A DNA stretch of 64,000 nt, from positions 148,021 through 212,020 of the forward strand of contig NZ_MAOC01000093.1 of assembly GCF_001884135.1 (NCBI RefSeq). Direction: 5' to 3'. The notes beneath the pieces are model-generated. The model was not told the origin of the DNA. It worked only from the letters and a program-made list of their open reading frames with translations, and did no database searches. Of this stretch, positions 17,429 to 25,847 are shown in pieces. This DNA comes from Bacillus nitratireducens (GTDB lineage Bacteria; Bacillota; Bacilli; Bacillales; Bacillaceae_G). The position numbers and the translations under genes are program-made. Every line of letters starts with the position of its first letter. Position 1 is the stretch's first letter.

Positions 17429-18729
17429 AGGGACAAAAATGGAGAAATTGGACAGGGAATGTAGAAGGAACGCCGCATTATACGATGTATCCAGAAAGTA
17501 TACAAGATGTAGTAGAAGTTGTAGGGCTTGCACGAAAAAAGGGAAAGAAAATTCGTGTTGTCGGTTCAGGGCACTCTTTTACACCTCTCGTGCAAACGGA
17601 AGAAATTTTAGTTTCTTTAGATGAATTGAAGGGCATTGTAAATATTGATACAGAGAAGATGGTTGCCGAAGTATGGGCAGGAACAAAGTTATATGATTTA
17701 GGGAAGTTACTTGAGGAAAAAGGTTATGCGCAAGAGAATTTAGGAGATATTGATTCACAATCTATTGCTGGAGCGATTAGTACGGGTACTCATGGGACGG
17801 GTGTTACATTTGGGAGTTTATCAACACAAGTTATAGAGATTACGGCAGTTTTATCAACAGGTGAGAGTATAGTTTGTTCAGAAACCGAAAACGTTGAATA
17901 TTGGAAAGCATTTCAGTTGTCGCTTGGAATGCTAGGTATCATTGTAAAGATAAAATTGAAAGTTATCCCAGCGTATTCGCTCGTTTATGAAAGTGAAAAG
18001 CAGTCATTATCTACTGTAATGAACAAGCTAGAAGAATATAAGAAGAATCGTCATTTTGAATTTTTCGTTTTTCCTTATTCAGATGAGGTGCAAGTGAAAT
18101 TTACAAATGAAACAATGAGTAAAGAAAGTGATTTGAAATGGCATAAACTAAAGGTGGAGTTACTTGAAAATAGGATGTTCTCTTTGTTATCTAAAGGGTG
18201 TAAATGGTTTCCTTCTATAAGTAAAGCAGTAAGTCGATTATCAGCTAAGGCTGTGCCAAACACAAAAATAATAGGCCCGAGCTATGAAGTGTTCGCTACA
18301 TCACGTACGGTTCCATTTTATGAAATGGAGTATAGTGTCCCTTCAAAGTATATGAGGGCTGCTGTAGAAGAAATTTCAAATCTTATTGAAAAGAAAAGGT
18401 ATAAGGTGCACTTCCCGATTGAATGCCGGTATGTGAGAGGTGATGATATATGGCTCAGTCCAGCGTATGGAAGAGACTCGGCATATATCGCCGTTCATAT
18501 GTATAAAGGTATGAAGTATGCCGCTTATTTTGGTGAAGTGGAGAAAATTTTTCTGAAATATGAAGGTCGTCCACATTGGGGGAAAATGCATACATTAACA
18601 TACGAAAATTTACAAAACATATATCCAGAATTGCATTCGTTTCTACAGGTGAGGAAGTCATTGGATGAAACAGAAATGTTTTCAAATCCTTACACTGAAA
18701 AATTATTTACGATTATGAAAAAAAGCTGA
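17416..18729 (+). CDS. FAD-linked oxidase, sugar-lactone oxidase family
   Basis: A 437-residue flavoprotein of the VAO family, similar to D-arabinono-1,4-lactone and L-gulono-lactone oxidases. The N-terminal PCMH-type FAD domain contains VVGSGHSFTPL, where H53 is the expected covalent FAD site, and GAISTGTHGTG. The C-terminal ALO domain ends with RPHWGKMHTL, the conserved His-Trp region. These enzymes oxidise a sugar lactone or alditol and pass electrons to oxygen or another acceptor. It overlaps the PLP enzyme by 13 bases and shares its terminator region with the convergent VanZ gene, so the two plus-strand genes form a unit. Confidence 0.85.
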   Translation: MLSIKGQKWRNWTGNVEGTPHYTMYPESIQDVVEVVGLARKKGKKIRVVGSGHSFTPLVQTEEILVSLDELKGIVNIDTEKMVAEVWAGTKLYDLGKLLEEKGYAQENLGDIDSQSIAGAISTGTHGTGVTFGSLSTQVIEITAVLSTGESIVCSETENVEYWKAFQLSLGMLGIIVKIKLKVIPAYSLVYESEKQSLSTVMNKLEEYKKNRHFEFFVFPYSDEVQVKFTNETMSKESDLKWHKLKVELLENRMFSLLSKGCKWFPSISKAVSRLSAKAVPNTKIIGPSYEVFATSRTVPFYEMEYSVPSKYMRAAVEEISNLIEKKRYKVHFPIECRYVRGDDIWLSPAYGRDSAYIAVHMYKGMKYAAYFGEVEKIFLKYEGRPHWGKMHTLTYENLQNIYPELHSFLQVRKSLDETEMFSNPYTEKLFTIMKKS

Positions 18730-18755
18730 CAAAGTATTACTTGTCAGCTTTTTTT
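18718..18755. terminator. Bidirectional terminator between the FAD oxidase and VanZ genes
   Basis: AAAAAGCTGACAA and TTGTCAGCTTTTT are perfect complements. The arms take in the end of both convergent genes, including the TGA at 18727. Confidence 0.9.
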
Positions 18756-19888
18756 AGTATGATCGCATTTCTTGTTTGACTAATGTGTTCGTAAAATAGT
18801 AACTTATCACGGCTAAATACATGTAATAAAACATGAATGATAAATAGACCGTTAATTACGAATTGGAATAACAGTATAACTAGTAATACTAAAGGCTCTG
18901 TATCATTTAAAATAGAACTACTAGAAAGAATATAATTGATTCCACCTAAACTAAAGTAGAATATACCGTAACGAATGAATAATTCCTTCATAGTAATACG
19001 CTCTGATTTCCCTTTAACGTAAATACGAAGTAATGCTTTCCCAATTGTTTTTCCGTTCGTAAAGTATGGAATGATAATAAAGTAAATAAAGATCGAACAT
19101 GTAATGAAAATGAGTTCGTATATATTTGTGTAAGATTGGATATTAGAAATAAATATAGAATTCCCTTTATTTTTAATGACTGGTACAACGATAGATAAGA
19201 AAATCCAATCAATTTGCATAGCAATCAAACGACGTACAAAACCAACTGGCTTTGTTTCCAAATTAATATGACTATCCAATTCACTTGTTTTCGGAAGGAA
19301 ATACGTAAATATTGGTGCAATAATAAAGCCAATGACGCCTCCTAATGTGTTTAAAAATAGGTCATCAATATCAAATAAGCGATATGCACAATTATAAATA
19401 CCATATAATCCAGTTACTTGTGTTAATTCAAAGAACAGTGAAAGGCAAAAAGAAATGCACACTGTTTGTAAGAAGCTACGTCGGAAATAATAACGTAAGT
19501 ACATACCAAATGGAACGGTTAGTAGAACGTTAAAAGCGACTTGTAAAAACGCAGATTCCTTTAATAAATAGAAGTAGGTAGCTGGCTTCGTTAAAATTGC
19601 CGAGGTATGATTACTAATCTCTTGTATGAAATAAAATGGCGAGAGTTGCATGTGCTGTGTATTAGCCGGTTGTAGGCTACAAGTATCATACGTTTGTGGT
19701 AATGGCAAAATCACAAGAAAATAGGCATTTAATAAGTAAAGTAATAATGAATATAAAATAAATGAACGCCATTTATTTAAATAACCGTATTTCCGATAAT
19801 TAAATATTAAAAAAGGGATTAATAGAAACATTGCTAAAATAGGAAATAAAATAAATGCTGTTTTTATTGGAAATAAATATGCAGTCAA
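18737..19888 (-). CDS. VanZ-like and RDD-domain membrane protein
   Basis: A 383-residue integral membrane protein in two parts. Residues 1 to about 220 form a VanZ-like domain, with the typical PFGMYLRYYFRRSF, FFELTQ and DIDDLFLNTLGGVIGF motifs. Residues from about 225 on form an RDD domain (the RRLIAMQIDW opening, then several TM segments). VanZ proteins are linked to low-level glycopeptide and lipoglycopeptide tolerance; RDD domains are found in small membrane proteins with suggested ion-exchange roles. The function of this fusion is not established. It has its own upstream region with a clear AAAGGAGC ribosome site. Confidence 0.8.
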   Translation of the reverse strand: MTAYLFPIKTAFILFPILAMFLLIPFLIFNYRKYGYLNKWRSFILYSLLLYLLNAYFLVILPLPQTYDTCSLQPANTQHMQLSPFYFIQEISNHTSAILTKPATYFYLLKESAFLQVAFNVLLTVPFGMYLRYYFRRSFLQTVCISFCLSLFFELTQVTGLYGIYNCAYRLFDIDDLFLNTLGGVIGFIIAPIFTYFLPKTSELDSHINLETKPVGFVRRLIAMQIDWIFLSIVVPVIKNKGNSIFISNIQSYTNIYELIFITCSIFIYFIIIPYFTNGKTIGKALLRIYVKGKSERITMKELFIRYGIFYFSLGGINYILSSSSILNDTEPLVLLVILLFQFVINGLFIIHVLLHVFSRDKLLFYEHISQTRNAIILKKADK

Positions 19889-20054
19889 AATGAAGCTCCT
19901 TTCAGTGAAAATACGTCTATCATTATAGCGCTAAAATGATTTTGTAACAAAGTTAAAATGTTTCTAAATGGGGAAAAATACAAATTATACTTATATTAAG
20001 TTATGCTGAATTTAATATATTTATATTATGATGATATGAGTTGAGGGAGGGTAC

Positions 20055-20432
20055 ATGGTATACATTATGAGCTTTTTTCGGCATATTACAACTTTTGAAA
20101 GCGCGTGGCGTTTTCAGGAGGGAGAACAGATTTTTGTTCATGATGATAATACAAAACGAAATTTTATTATTATTCGCTTGTATTGTCAGGAAAAGAAAGT
20201 ATATGCAATAAAAAACCTCTTACTGTACGAGGGCAGTAAGAGGTTTTTTATTGCATATAGACAGCATTGGATTTTGAAGAAAGGATATAATTTTGTATTT
20301 GGTGTTGCCACGTTTCATCATTCTTTCTTTGAGAAAGCCATTCGTGATAATCTTGTTGAGTTTTCCATAGCATGCGAACCATATATTCAGCTCTATTATT
20401 TATACGATGCATCTGTGAAAATTCTATGTTAA
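20055..20432 (+). CDS. Doubtful small ORF running through a terminator
   Basis: An ATG preceded by a very strong ribosome site (GAGGGAGGG) opens a 125-codon frame. Only the first 50 codons lie before a strong hairpin at 20201-20258; the rest is antisense to the monooxygenase gene. Either a short or truncated product ends near the terminator, or the frame is chance. No family is recognised. The second ATG at 20067 is an alternative start. Confidence 0.25.
   Translation: MVYIMSFFRHITTFESAWRFQEGEQIFVHDDNTKRNFIIIRLYCQEKKVYAIKNLLLYEGSKRFFIAYRQHWILKKGYNFVFGVATFHHSFFEKAIRDNLVEFSIACEPYIQLYYLYDASVKILC
20201..20258. terminator. Bidirectional terminator with 25-bp perfect arms
   Basis: Arms 20201-20225 and 20234-20258 are exact complements around the loop TACGAGGG. 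The core CCTCTTACTG / CAGTAAGAGG has A and T runs outside. The arms continue beyond the T runs into the last codons of the minus-strand monooxygenase, which is unusual for a simple terminator. Confidence 0.9.
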
Positions 20433-20535
20433 TAAAGCCTTGTGTTCCATATGATGGAGAATGCTGTTTAAGTGAATGAAATAGTTCATTTTCATAGCCA
20501 TATTTAATATGAATAATTTTAGTAACGATAAACAT
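20248..20535 (-). CDS. ABM-type monooxygenase-like protein (HmoA/IsdG-like)
   Basis: A 95-residue protein with the antibiotic biosynthesis monooxygenase fold: FIVTKIIHIKYGYENEL, a middle Gly-Phe-Ile strand (TQGFINIEF) and MVRMLWKTQQDYHEWLSQR, the usual third strand and helix with Trp. Members with this layout include haem-degrading monooxygenases; I cannot confirm the catalytic Asn/Trp/His set, so haem as substrate is only possible. The stop codon is inside the arm of the terminator at 20201-20258. The start has AGAGGTG upstream on the minus strand. Confidence 0.72.
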   Translation of the reverse strand: MFIVTKIIHIKYGYENELFHSLKQHSPSYGTQGFINIEFSQMHRINNRAEYMVRMLWKTQQDYHEWLSQRKNDETWQHQIQNYILSSKSNAVYMQ

Positions 20536-20589
20536 ACGAACACCTCTTATTCGATAGTAGTAAAGAAATGGGATAGAAGAGAGAAGTTT

Positions 20590-20638
20590 TGTCCCGTAAA
20601 ATCTCGATTGGTGAGGGCTAAATAAAGTTTCACTTTAT
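20590..20638 (-). repeat. Dispersed bcr-like repeat, short copy
   Basis: Read on the minus strand it begins ATAAAGTGAAACTTTA and continues with CCCTCACCAATCGAG and a TTTACGGG-like segment. It shares these blocks with the copies at 36523, 40098 and 60104. It lies in the spacer between the ABM gene and the uppP terminator. Confidence 0.7.
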
Positions 20639-20736
20639 TTTCTTTATAGTAAGAAAAAGTAACGAGAATAACTAATATTATACTATTCAGAAAATTTAAA
20701 GTAAATAACAAAACGTATTCGAAATTGAAATGTAAA

Positions 20737-20774
20737 AAAGTAAGCCATCCTATTTGAATAGGATGGCTTACTTT
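20737..20774 (-). terminator. Intrinsic terminator of uppP
   Basis: AAAGTAAGCCATCCTAT and ATAGGATGGCTTACTTT around TTGA; the A run on the left serves as the minus-strand T run. Confidence 0.9.
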
Positions 20775-20794
20775 AAAAGATGTTAACGGTCACT

Positions 20795-21607
20795 TTATAA
20801 GAAAATGATAGTTAGTATACCTACGATAATACAGTAGAAAGAGAAATATTTTAAATTTCCTTTTGCCATAATGTTCATAAACCATTTTAATGAAATATAT
20901 GTCATGATGAATGTTGCGATGAAAGCAACAATATAAGGTACAAATAATGTATCTAAATTTGGATCGTTTGCAATGTCTGTAATACTTAATAATAAACCAC
21001 CTAAGCTAACAGGAATGTATAGTAAGAATGAGAAGCGAAGAGCTGTTTCTTGCTTCATACCAAGTAACATTGCTGCTACGATTGTAGCACCTGATCGGCT
21101 TATACCAGGAATTAGTGCGCAAGCTTGTGCTAGACCGACAATGATTGCATCTTTCATAGAAAGATCGCCATCATTTTTACGTCCACGCAAGTTTCGAATA
21201 ATCCAAAGACCGATAGCAGTAATAAGAAGGGAAATCCCAACCATTTTAACACCTTTTAAATATTGGTCGATATAATCTTTAAATAAAACTCCAATTACAC
21301 CTGCTGGAATCGTTGCAATAACAAGGTAAATAATAAAGAAGAAATCTGATTTTGCATCTTCTGCTCTTGTAAATATATAAGATAGACCATTCTTTGTTAG
21401 ACGAATTAAGTCTTTTCTATAAATAAGTAATACAGCTAATAATGAAGCTGAATTAACAAGTAGCTCAAAGCTAAACCCTTCTATTTTTAGTCCTAGCAAA
21501 TGCTGTGCTAAAACGAGGTGACCGCTTGAAGAAATCGGAATTGGTTCTGTTAGTCCTTGGAATAGACCAAGAATTAAATATTTCAAAATGTAATAAAATT
21601 GTTCCAT
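20795..21607 (-). CDS. uppP: Undecaprenyl-diphosphatase (BacA/UppP)
   Basis: A 270-residue membrane phosphatase that recycles undecaprenyl pyrophosphate for peptidoglycan synthesis and gives bacitracin tolerance when abundant. The two family motifs are present: [17 protein letters not shown] near residues 19-35 and [10 protein letters not shown] near residue 168. The first motif has IPISSS where LPISST is commonest. Six to eight hydrophobic segments are seen. It is a single gene with its own ribosome site (AGGAGG) and terminator. Several paralogues are usual in this group. Confidence 0.92.
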   Translation of the reverse strand: MEQFYYILKYLILGLFQGLTEPIPISSSGHLVLAQHLLGLKIEGFSFELLVNSASLLAVLLIYRKDLIRLTKNGLSYIFTRAEDAKSDFFFIIYLVIATIPAGVIGVLFKDYIDQYLKGVKMVGISLLITAIGLWIIRNLRGRKNDGDLSMKDAIIVGLAQACALIPGISRSGATIVAAMLLGMKQETALRFSFLLYIPVSLGGLLLSITDIANDPNLDTLFVPYIVAFIATFIMTYISLKWFMNIMAKGNLKYFSFYCIIVGILTIIFL

Positions 21608-21703
21608 AACATCCTCCTTGTGTATTAGTCGAAAGAAATAACTTTTCTATTATAACAAAAGAGAGAGCGAATATTGAGAAGAAAATAATATTCGAAATAT
21701 AAT

Positions 21704-21735
21704 AAAAATCCCCTATTATGTCATAGGGGATTTTT
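21704..21735 (-). terminator. Intrinsic terminator of the MCP-like gene
   Basis: AAAAATCCCCTAT and ATAGGGGATTTTT around TATGTC, 18 bases downstream of the minus-strand stop. Confidence 0.9.
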
Positions 21736-21753
21736 CACATCACTGAGAAACTA

Positions 21754-22683
21754 CTATTTCTTGAATACTTTTGATAATTGGACATCGACTTTTTCAGCAT
21801 CATTAATATGATTCATAATAGTAGTATTTAAATTTTGGAACATTTGTTGTGTGTTTGCAAATTCGCGTAATATATCATCGTTACAAGATTTTTGGTTTTC
21901 GATAGCTTTAATAACATTTGTAGCGCCACTTTGTAATGTTTGAATCATCATTAAAATATTTTCAATTCTAGCGTTAGTATCAGCGCTCATTTCTACACCT
22001 TCATCAACTAAATGTAAATTATCTTTTGTATTTTCATATGCTTTTTCAATTTCTTCTTGAATTTTTTTCGTTAAGTTCCCGATATTTTTTGTGCTTTCAG
22101 CTGTGCTTTCTGCTAGTTTTCTTACTTCATTAGCAACAACAGCGAATCCTTTACCGTGTTCTCCAGCACGTGCAGCTTCAATACTTGCATTTAACGCTAG
22201 TAAATTTGTTTGTGCTGCAATGTTTTGAATCACTTCTACAATTTGTTCAATTTCTTTAGAGCGTTCGCTTAAATGATTCATACTATTAGAAGTACGTTGA
22301 GACTGTTCGCCTAATTTATTAATTACAATGAGTAAGCGATGAACGGATTCTTTTCCTTCGTTAGAGCAATCGATAATTTCTTCAATAGATTGAATTAAGT
22401 TTTGCTCTTTTTGTAGCATTTCGTCATTTAATTCGTTGGAATGTGTAGTACGCATAGAAACATTTTCAAAGCATGCGTTCAATTGTTGAATTAAGTTTTG
22501 GAGTGTATGATGTTGGCTATTTACAAGTTCATGCTCTTGCATAACGTTTTTTACACGATTATGGATAGAAGATATAATTTCTTGTTTTTCCACATCTTTT
22601 TGTTTTAATTCTGTTTCTAGTTCATGTATATGAGTTTCTAGTTGATCAATTTTATGTTGGAGTGATTTCTTTTGAGTAAACAT
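21754..22683 (-). CDS. Soluble methyl-accepting chemotaxis-like protein
   Basis: A 309-residue protein with an N-terminal coiled coil (about residues 5-70) and a C-terminal MCP signalling domain. The highly conserved hairpin tip is intact ([21 protein letters not shown] and [18 protein letters not shown] in the 150-190 region). There is no TM segment and no recognisable sensor domain, so it is a cytoplasmic receptor. It should bind CheW/CheA, but what it senses is unknown. It is a lone gene with its own terminator, divergent from the WalR-box gene. Confidence 0.88.
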   Translation of the reverse strand: MFTQKKSLQHKIDQLETHIHELETELKQKDVEKQEIISSIHNRVKNVMQEHELVNSQHHTLQNLIQQLNACFENVSMRTTHSNELNDEMLQKEQNLIQSIEEIIDCSNEGKESVHRLLIVINKLGEQSQRTSNSMNHLSERSKEIEQIVEVIQNIAAQTNLLALNASIEAARAGEHGKGFAVVANEVRKLAESTAESTKNIGNLTKKIQEEIEKAYENTKDNLHLVDEGVEMSADTNARIENILMMIQTLQSGATNVIKAIENQKSCNDDILREFANTQQMFQNLNTTIMNHINDAEKVDVQLSKVFKK

Positions 22684-22849
22684 TTTATCTAATTCAACCG
22701 CCTTTAGGATTTTTAATTTTTCTATATTTGGATTTTAGCATTTTTTATAATTTTTAAATATAGTAATTTTTAAATATTTAAGAATCTATTACATTTTATT
22801 CATAATTCTCATTTTTTTGTCATGAAAAATAAACTGTATTTAATGGTTT

Positions 22850-22866
22850 TGTAAACAAACTGTAAA
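22850..22866 (+). promoter_or_regulatory. WalR (YycF) box
   Basis: TGTAAACAAACTGTAAA is a perfect match to the WalR consensus TGTWAH-N5-TGTWAH. It lies 39 bases before the start codon of a cell-wall 3D-domain protein, the same kind of gene as the classic WalR target yocH. Confidence 0.8.
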
Positions 22867-22904
22867 ATAAATCATGTATAACTGTATAAGAAGGGAGTCG
22901 GATT

Positions 22905-24155
22905 ATGAACTATTTTAAGCGAATCAGTAGTCTAGTATTAGCAGGAATTATCGGTCTTTCTAGTACAGTCGCTGTAAAAGCAGAGTCAAACGACGAGAAA
23001 CTTAACAACATGCAACAGCAATTGCAACAAAACGATGCAGAAATGCAGAAGAAAGAGCAAGAGAAGCAAGCTGTTAGTAAAGAAATTAAAGGTATCGAAA
23101 ACGAACTACATAATTTAAATAATACAATTGCAAAAAATAAAGAGGATCAAGCTGCTATTCAACGAAAAATCGATGAAACACATAAGCAGATTGAACAAAA
23201 AAAAGCAGATATTATCGTTTTAGAAGATAAAGTCCTTGCTCGTAAGGATATTATGAAAAAACGTATGGTTTCTGTTCAAAATAGCTCAAATACGAGTTTA
23301 GTAGTAGAAGTTGTTGTAGAATCAAAAAACTTTGCTGATTTCATACAACGTATGAACGCGGTATCTACAATTTTAGATGCAGATAAAGAAATTTTACGTC
23401 TACAAGAACAAGATCTTCGTCAAATTGAAGAAGATAAAAAAGCGATTGACGAAAAAGAAGCATCTTTAGTAGTAGATAAGCAAAAATTAGCAAAAGCACA
23501 AGCTGATTTGCAAGATAACTTGAAAAAACGTCAAGATAACTTACAAACGGTTCAAGCTAAATATAATGCGATTGCAAACCAAATTAATTTGGCAGCAGAA
23601 GAAAAAGCAAAAGTTGAAGCAAATATGAAAGCAGTACAAGAAACAATTGCTCGTGAACAAGAAGCAGCAAGAATTGCAGCAGAAGAGCGCGCAAAAGCTG
23701 AAGCAGCTGCAAAGGCTGAGCAAGAAGAGTTAGCAAAAGCGAAGGCAGCAGCAGCTAAGCAAAAAGAAGAACAGGCAGCTAAGCCGGCAGAGCCTGTAGC
23801 TAAAGATACAGCACCAGCTAAGCCGGATCCAAAACCAGCTCAAGGTGGAAAAGAATTTTATGTAACAGCAACTGCTTATACAGCTGATCCATCTGAAAAT
23901 GGCTATAAACCGGGTGAAACTGTAAAATCTAAGTTAGGACATAATTTGACTGCAAATCCAAACATGAAACTAATTGCTGTAGATCCAGCTGTGATTCCAT
24001 TAGGTTCTACTGTGTATGTAGAAAATTATGGAACAGCGATTGCTGGAGATACTGGTAGTGCCATTAAAGGTCATATAATTGATTTATTAATGCCGGATTC
24101 AGCTACAGCTAATAATTGGGGCAGAAGAAGTGTTAAAGTTACAATTTTAAACTAA
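22905..24155 (+). CDS. Secreted 3D-domain cell-wall protein with coiled coil (YocH/PcsB-like)
   Basis: A 416-residue secreted protein. The signal peptide is cleaved after VKAE (about residue 26). A long coiled coil (residues about 30-265, rich in Gln, Glu, Lys) resembles the PcsB/CwlO N-terminal domain. An Ala/Pro/Lys linker follows. The C-terminal 3D domain (about residues 322-416) has the three conserved Asp: AVDPAVIPLG, AGDTGSAIKG and IDLLMPD, as in MltA-like lytic transglycosylases and YocH. It should bind or cut peptidoglycan during wall turnover. The perfect WalR box agrees with that role. Confidence 0.9.
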   Translation: MNYFKRISSLVLAGIIGLSSTVAVKAESNDEKLNNMQQQLQQNDAEMQKKEQEKQAVSKEIKGIENELHNLNNTIAKNKEDQAAIQRKIDETHKQIEQKKADIIVLEDKVLARKDIMKKRMVSVQNSSNTSLVVEVVVESKNFADFIQRMNAVSTILDADKEILRLQEQDLRQIEEDKKAIDEKEASLVVDKQKLAKAQADLQDNLKKRQDNLQTVQAKYNAIANQINLAAEEKAKVEANMKAVQETIAREQEAARIAAEERAKAEAAAKAEQEELAKAKAAAAKQKEEQAAKPAEPVAKDTAPAKPDPKPAQGGKEFYVTATAYTADPSENGYKPGETVKSKLGHNLTANPNMKLIAVDPAVIPLGSTVYVENYGTAIAGDTGSAIKGHIIDLLMPDSATANNWGRRSVKVTILN

Positions 24156-24160
24156 AACGA

Positions 24161-24196
24161 AATCCAACTTTACAATACGTAAAGTTGGATTTTTTT
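24161..24196 (+). terminator. Intrinsic terminator after the 3D-domain gene
   Basis: AATCCAACTTTAC, loop, GTAAAGTTGGATT with T run. The right arm AAGTTGGATTT is repeated once more at about 24211, upstream of the HTH gene. Confidence 0.88.
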
Positions 24197-24267
24197 GTCA
24201 AAATAATGTTAAGTTGGATTTACATTTTGTTAAGGTTAGCATACAATGATGGTAAGAGGTGGTAAAT

Positions 24268-24486
24268 TTGTCCATTTGCAATAAGGTAAAAGAATTAAGA
24301 GCTCGCTTTAATTTTTCGCAAAGTGTACTAGCAGAAAAGGTTGGAGTGACGAGGCAAACAATCGCGGCAATTGAAAAAGGAGATTACGTTCCTTCATTGT
24401 TACTAGCATTGATGATTTGTGATGTATTCGAGTTAAAGATGGAAGATGTGTTTGTTTTAAATAAGGAGGGGGAAGAGAATGAATAG
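24268..24486 (+). CDS. Small XRE-family transcriptional regulator
   Basis: A 72-residue Cro/CI-type helix-turn-helix protein (SQSVLAEKVGVTRQTIAAIEKGDYVPSL). I place the start at TTG 24268, five bases after AAGAGGTGG; the upstream GTG at 24259 lies in that ribosome site. Its last eight bases overlap the next gene, a small membrane protein, so they are translationally coupled. Such YozG-like regulators usually control their own operon. A very similar pair lies at 36677-37310. Confidence 0.82.
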   Translation: MSICNKVKELRARFNFSQSVLAEKVGVTRQTIAAIEKGDYVPSLLLALMICDVFELKMEDVFVLNKEGEENE

Positions 24487-24952
24487 AATTGGTTTTTCTT
24501 ATATCGTAAATGTACTTTATACTGCGTTAGCATGCTGGACATTTGTTGAACTTTATAGTGCTACTACAGAGCTAGCAGATATAATTAAAAATGAGAGGGT
24601 GCCATTTGAAATATGGTTTAATGGTATACCAATTGTGCTATTATTCATTGGTGGCATCATAATTACAATTTTTTATAGAATTCAAAAGAAAAAATACAAG
24701 AATTTATCCTTTTGGATGTATCCATTATTATTTCCACTAGAAGATGAACGTGAAAAAGCGATTACGGAGAAAGCTTGTCGAACAACTTTTGTTTCGTTAT
24801 GGTATGTGTTACCTTGTGCAGTTGGATTTTTAACTCTTTCGCCTATTATTAATGAATATCTTCCTGGATACCCGCTGTATATTATATTTTCCATTTTCTT
24901 TATTCAAATGACAGTCTTCCACGTATCCCTATATAGAAATAAATTGGCTTGA
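24479..24952 (+). CDS. Small membrane protein paired with the XRE regulator
   Basis: A 157-residue protein with four predicted TM segments in two pairs, split by a cytoplasmic loop containing PLEDEREKAITEKACR. The DERE...KA motif is typical of the small membrane proteins (DUF2178-like) that are co-encoded with short XRE regulators. Its ATG overlaps the regulator's stop. The function is unknown. Confidence 0.75.
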   Translation: MNRIGFSYIVNVLYTALACWTFVELYSATTELADIIKNERVPFEIWFNGIPIVLLFIGGIIITIFYRIQKKKYKNLSFWMYPLLFPLEDEREKAITEKACRTTFVSLWYVLPCAVGFLTLSPIINEYLPGYPLYIIFSIFFIQMTVFHVSLYRNKLA

Positions 24953-24991
24953 AAAGAACCCTTCTTGCAATTAGCAAGAAGGGTTCTTTTT
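24952..24991 (+). terminator. Intrinsic terminator after the XRE-membrane pair
   Basis: AAAAGAACCCTTCTTGC and GCAAGAAGGGTTCTTTT around AATTA, starting at the stop codon. Confidence 0.92.
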
Positions 24992-25070
24992 CAGCTTATA
25001 CTTGTACATATAGCAATATTGTCTTATCATTTTATATAGGGTAAGATTTTGTAACGGAAAGGAATTGTAT

Positions 25071-25703
25071 ATGAATAAGCAAAGAATTTATAGTATAGTA
25101 GCAATTCTTCTATTTGTTGTAGGTGGTGTATTAATCGGAAAACCATTTTATGATGGATATAAGGCAGAGAAGAAACAGACAGCCAATGTACAAGCTGTTC
25201 AAAAGATGGAATATGAAAAGCATGACACAGAATTTGTAGATGCTTCAAAAATTAATCAACCAGACTTGGCAGAAGTGGCGAGTGCATCGTTAGATAAAAA
25301 ACAAGTAATCGGCCGTATTTCAATTCCGAGCATCTCATTAGAACTTCCTGTGTTAAAAGCGTCGACTGAAAAGAATTTATTATCAGGTGCGGCAACTGTA
25401 AGAGAAAATCAAGTAATGGGACAGGGGAATTATGCGCTTGCAGGGCATAATATGTCAAAAAAAGGTGTTTTATTTAGTGACGTATCAACTTTAAAGAAGA
25501 ACGATAAAATTTATTTGTATGACAATGCAAATGAGTATGAGTATACTGTTACCGGTGTATCTGAAGTGACTCCTGATAAGTGGGAAGTTGTAGAGGATCA
25601 TGGGAAAAATGAGATAACACTTATTACATGTGTATCTGTTAAGGATAATTCTAAGCGTTTTGTTATTACGGGTGATCTAGTAGGAACAAAGGCGAAGAAA
25701 TAA
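25071..25703 (+). CDS. srtD: Class D sortase
   Basis: A 210-residue membrane-anchored transpeptidase that attaches surface proteins to peptidoglycan. It has an N-terminal TM anchor (about residues 7-25). The catalytic triad is visible: His in YALAGHNM, Cys in ITLITCVS and Arg in KRFVITGDL. Length and the absence of a C-terminal TM fit class D. The TTG at 25065 lies too close to GGAAAGGA, so ATG 25071 is chosen. The secreted protein that follows has no sorting signal, so the substrates are elsewhere. Hairpins flank the gene on both sides, so it is monocistronic. Confidence 0.87.
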   Translation: MNKQRIYSIVAILLFVVGGVLIGKPFYDGYKAEKKQTANVQAVQKMEYEKHDTEFVDASKINQPDLAEVASASLDKKQVIGRISIPSISLELPVLKASTEKNLLSGAATVRENQVMGQGNYALAGHNMSKKGVLFSDVSTLKKNDKIYLYDNANEYEYTVTGVSEVTPDKWEVVEDHGKNEITLITCVSVKDNSKRFVITGDLVGTKAKK

Positions 25704-25705
25704 AG

Positions 25706-25747
25706 AAAAAAGAAGGTTCACTCTTTAAAGAGTGAACCTTCTTTTTT
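25706..25747 (+). terminator. Intrinsic terminator after the sortase gene
   Basis: An uninterrupted palindrome: GAAGGTTCACTCTTT and its complement abut, with A and T runs outside. Confidence 0.92.
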
Positions 25748-25847
25748 ATCCAATGTTTAGAAATAAAAGAATATTTTAGTTGGTATTTAAGTATTTTTCT
25801 ATTTTTGTATAATAAAGTAATGATTCTAGATTTTGGGAGGAACAAAA

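Noticed and set aside
24182-24221. Direct repeat AAGTTGGATTT
   Set aside because: It is the terminator arm repeated once, too short to support a repeat family.
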